Positions 5,187 to 6,076 of a DNA stretch of 6,076 nucleotides are shown here, piece by piece. Positions within the stretch are counted from its first letter, which is position 1; every line of letters starts with the position of its first letter. This stretch comes from an uncultured bacterium (lineage in GTDB: Bacteria > Patescibacteriota > Saccharimonadia > Saccharimonadales > Saccharimonadaceae). Where the stretch lies: contig CALMQN010000035.1 in assembly GCA_937872185.1 (NCBI GenBank), forward strand, positions 1 through 6,076. Direction: 5' to 3'. The translations under genes were made by a program, and so were the position numbers. The notes beneath the pieces were generated by a model that saw only the letters and a list, made by a program, of their open reading frames with translations, did no database searches and was not told the origin of the DNA.

Positions 5187-5759
5187 ATGGATAAGCAGTC
5201 CCAGCTGGATCAGGTACGCGCAGACATCTTGCAAGATAACATCTGCGCCGACCTGGCCCTTCAGGCGACTCAATTGGTCATGGGCGACGGCAACATTAAC
5301 GCCGACATTGTATTTATCGGCGAGGCACCGGGTAAAAAAGAAGACGAGCGGGGGATACCGTTCATTGGTGCTGCCGGCACGTTTTTGGGTCAGATGTTAG
5401 AGGCAGCTGGAATGGTGCGTAGCGACGTGTATATTACGAACATCGTTAAATACCGTCCGCCAAACAACCGCGATCCCAGCCCGACGGAAAAGAAGGCATT
5501 TTGGCCGTATCTGCTGAAAGAACTGGGTATTATTAATCCCAAAGTCATTATTACGCTGGGTCGCCACAGTATGGAGTACTTTCTGCCTGATGCCAAAATC
5601 GGCGATGTGCACGGGCAACCGCACTTGGTTAATCTTGACGGCTTTACGGGCACAATAATCCCCCTGTATCACCCTGCAGCAGCGTTATATAACGGTAGTT
5701 TGCGCCAGACGCTTATCGACGACTTCATGACGGTTCCAGACATTATCGCCGGGTTGTAG
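5187..5759 (+). CDS. Family-4-like uracil-DNA glycosylase lacking Fe-S cysteines
   Basis: Members of this superfamily remove uracil from DNA as the first step of base excision repair. The 190-residue product shows the family 4 landmarks in order: GDGN (33-36), GEAPGKKED (45-53) with the active-site Glu46, GIPFIGAAGTFL (56-67), TNIVKYRPPNNRDP (84-97), TLGRHS (123-128) and the second active-site motif HPAAAL (162-167). Family 4 enzymes normally bind a [4Fe-4S] cluster through four Cys. Here the protein has one Cys only (C20), out of register with the N-terminal CxxC, and the other two ligand positions are Tyr89 and Phe105. It is therefore a cluster-free variant; activity is likely but not shown by the sequence. 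The gene begins 5 nt after the pnp stop with no clear ribosome binding site, suggesting cotranscription and translational coupling. No terminator is visible after it. Confidence 0.88.
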   Translation: MDKQSQLDQVRADILQDNICADLALQATQLVMGDGNINADIVFIGEAPGKKEDERGIPFIGAAGTFLGQMLEAAGMVRSDVYITNIVKYRPPNNRDPSPTEKKAFWPYLLKELGIINPKVIITLGRHSMEYFLPDAKIGDVHGQPHLVNLDGFTGTIIPLYHPAAALYNGSLRQTLIDDFMTVPDIIAGL

Positions 5760-5760
5760 C

Positions 5761-5789
5761 TTGCCAAAACAGCCCGTATTTGCTATAAT
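5761..5789 (+). promoter_or_regulatory. Promoter of the last gene (sigma70 type, extended -10)
   Basis: TTGCCA (5761-5766), a 17-bp spacer, and a perfect TATAAT (5784-5789) with TG at 5781-5782. It starts immediately after the glycosylase stop. Transcription is predicted from about 5796, leaving a leader of about 104 nt before ATG 5900. Confidence 0.8.
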
Positions 5790-5798
5790 GGACCTACT

Positions 5799-5851
5799 AA
5801 TAAAGAGGGGAACGATCCATTGATCAGCCCTCCACCTCGTATTTATTTTTT
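5799..5851 (+). promoter_or_regulatory. Possible attenuator hairpin in the leader of the last gene
   Basis: AATAAAGAGG (5799-5808) can pair with CCTC (5835-5838) plus TTTATT (5842-5847), with a 3-nt bulge. An inner stem GATC (5814-5817) / GATC (5822-5825) has a CATT loop. Six T's (5846-5851) come directly at the 3' side, as in an intrinsic terminator. An alternative pairing is GAGGG (5805-5809) with CCCTC (5828-5832). The lower stem is AT-rich, so termination strength is uncertain. The position, close after the transcription start and well before the ORF, fits attenuation. Confidence 0.4.
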
Positions 5852-5855
5852 GTAA
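5820..5855 (+). CDS. Possible 11-codon leader peptide with Pro-Pro-Pro motif
   Basis: A TTG start at 5820 opens an ORF encoding (M)ISPPPRIYFL, ending at TAA 5853-5855. A purine-rich AAAGAGGGG (5802-5810) upstream can serve as ribosome binding site, 9-11 nt from the TTG. Three consecutive Pro codons (5829-5837) are a known ribosome-pausing signal relieved by EF-P. The ORF runs through the 3' arm and T run of the candidate attenuator, so a paused ribosome would disturb that hairpin. The start codon is non-standard and the ORF very short, so it could be chance. Confidence 0.4.
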   Translation: MISPPPRIYFL

Positions 5856-5880
5856 ATTAAACATTTATTTCATATATCAA

Positions 5881-5887
5881 AAAGGAG
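5881..5887 (+). promoter_or_regulatory. Ribosome binding site of the last gene
   Basis: AAAGGAG lies 12 nt before ATG 5900, a good match at slightly long spacing. It follows an AT-rich, probably unstructured stretch (5841-5880) and supports the start at 5900. Confidence 0.65.
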
Positions 5888-5899
5888 AAATAACAATTT

Positions 5900-6076
5900 A
5901 TGGGTTCACAACGAATCTCAACACCCCAAGATAACACTCAGGGTGATAACCAAAACAAGCGTCCATTTAATAACAATAATGGCCGCAACAATAGCAACCA
6001 GCAACGTCCGCGTTCGAACAACACGGTCATTGCAAATACACAAACCCGCAAGGGCGAGGTGTTTCGCGCACAGCGC
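5900..6076 (+). CDS. Unidentified protein with Asn/Gln/Arg-rich N-terminus (cut by window edge)
   Basis: An open frame from ATG 5900 continues to the window end, giving 59 residues: MGSQRISTPQDNTQGDNQNK, then an N-rich basic part (FNNNNGRNNSNQQRPRSNN), then NTVIANTQTRKGEVFRAQR. The segment is highly hydrophilic, basic and probably disordered, with no signal peptide or membrane segment; it looks like an N-terminal extension before a folded domain that is not in the window. It has its own promoter, a long leader with possible attenuation, and a ribosome binding site. I do not recognise it. The neighbourhood (pnp) and the RNA-binding-like composition would suit an RNA-processing enzyme such as RNase J, which can carry such extensions, but this is a guess. 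Confidence 0.65.
   Translation, partial: MGSQRISTPQDNTQGDNQNKRPFNNNNGRNNSNQQRPRSNNTVIANTQTRKGEVFRAQR

Noticed and set aside
5814..5825. GATC-CATT-GATC as a site for a methylase or regulator
   Set aside because: GATC is self-complementary and common; here it is better explained as the inner part of the leader hairpin.

Overview
The window reads as ordinary bacterial chromosome with about 48% GC. I infer a Candidate Phyla Radiation organism, most likely Candidatus Saccharibacteria (TM7). The reasons are the style of the S20 N-terminus, a CPR-type DHH-family protein with a long Pro/Ala tail, a short TruB without room for a PUA domain, and the distinctive wording of the PNPase second core domain. 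The assignment rests on recalled family patterns, not on a search.

Layout. On the minus strand, positions 1-70 hold the first 23 codons of rpsT (ribosomal protein S20). A compact divergent promoter region (117-189) separates it from a 543-residue DHH/NrnA-like protein on the plus strand (230-1861). That protein has lost most of its metal ligands and carries a repetitive Pro/Ala-rich tail. Then follow truB (1905-2567), rpsO (2630-2896) with a clean intrinsic terminator (2903-2928), pnp (3064-5181) and a family-4-like uracil-DNA glycosylase (5187-5759) that lacks the usual iron-sulfur cysteines. The last gene (5900 to the edge) begins with an Asn/Gln/Arg-rich, probably disordered segment and is cut by the window.

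The order DHH protein - truB - rpsO - pnp is the remains of the widespread nusA/infB/rbfA - nrnA - truB - (ribF) - rpsO - pnp cluster for translation and RNA turnover. Here the cluster seems split into separate transcription units. Recognisable sigma70-type promoters precede rpsT, the DHH gene, rpsO and the last gene, and perfect or near-perfect -10 boxes precede truB and pnp. Translation starts are mixed. truB and rpsO look leaderless, rpsT and pnp have Shine-Dalgarno sequences, and the glycosylase is probably coupled to pnp.

The most interesting features are non-coding. The pnp leader (2962-3046) folds on paper into one long imperfect hairpin of about 28 base pairs ending just before the ribosome binding site. 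This recalls the RNase III/PNPase autoregulatory leader of enterobacterial pnp. The leader of the last gene holds a possible 11-codon ORF with a Pro-Pro-Pro stall motif, overlapping a hairpin followed by six T's, which is the layout of a ribosome-controlled attenuator. On the protein side, the degenerate DHH protein and the cysteine-poor glycosylase deserve attention. I saw no mobile element, CRISPR array, tRNA or rRNA.
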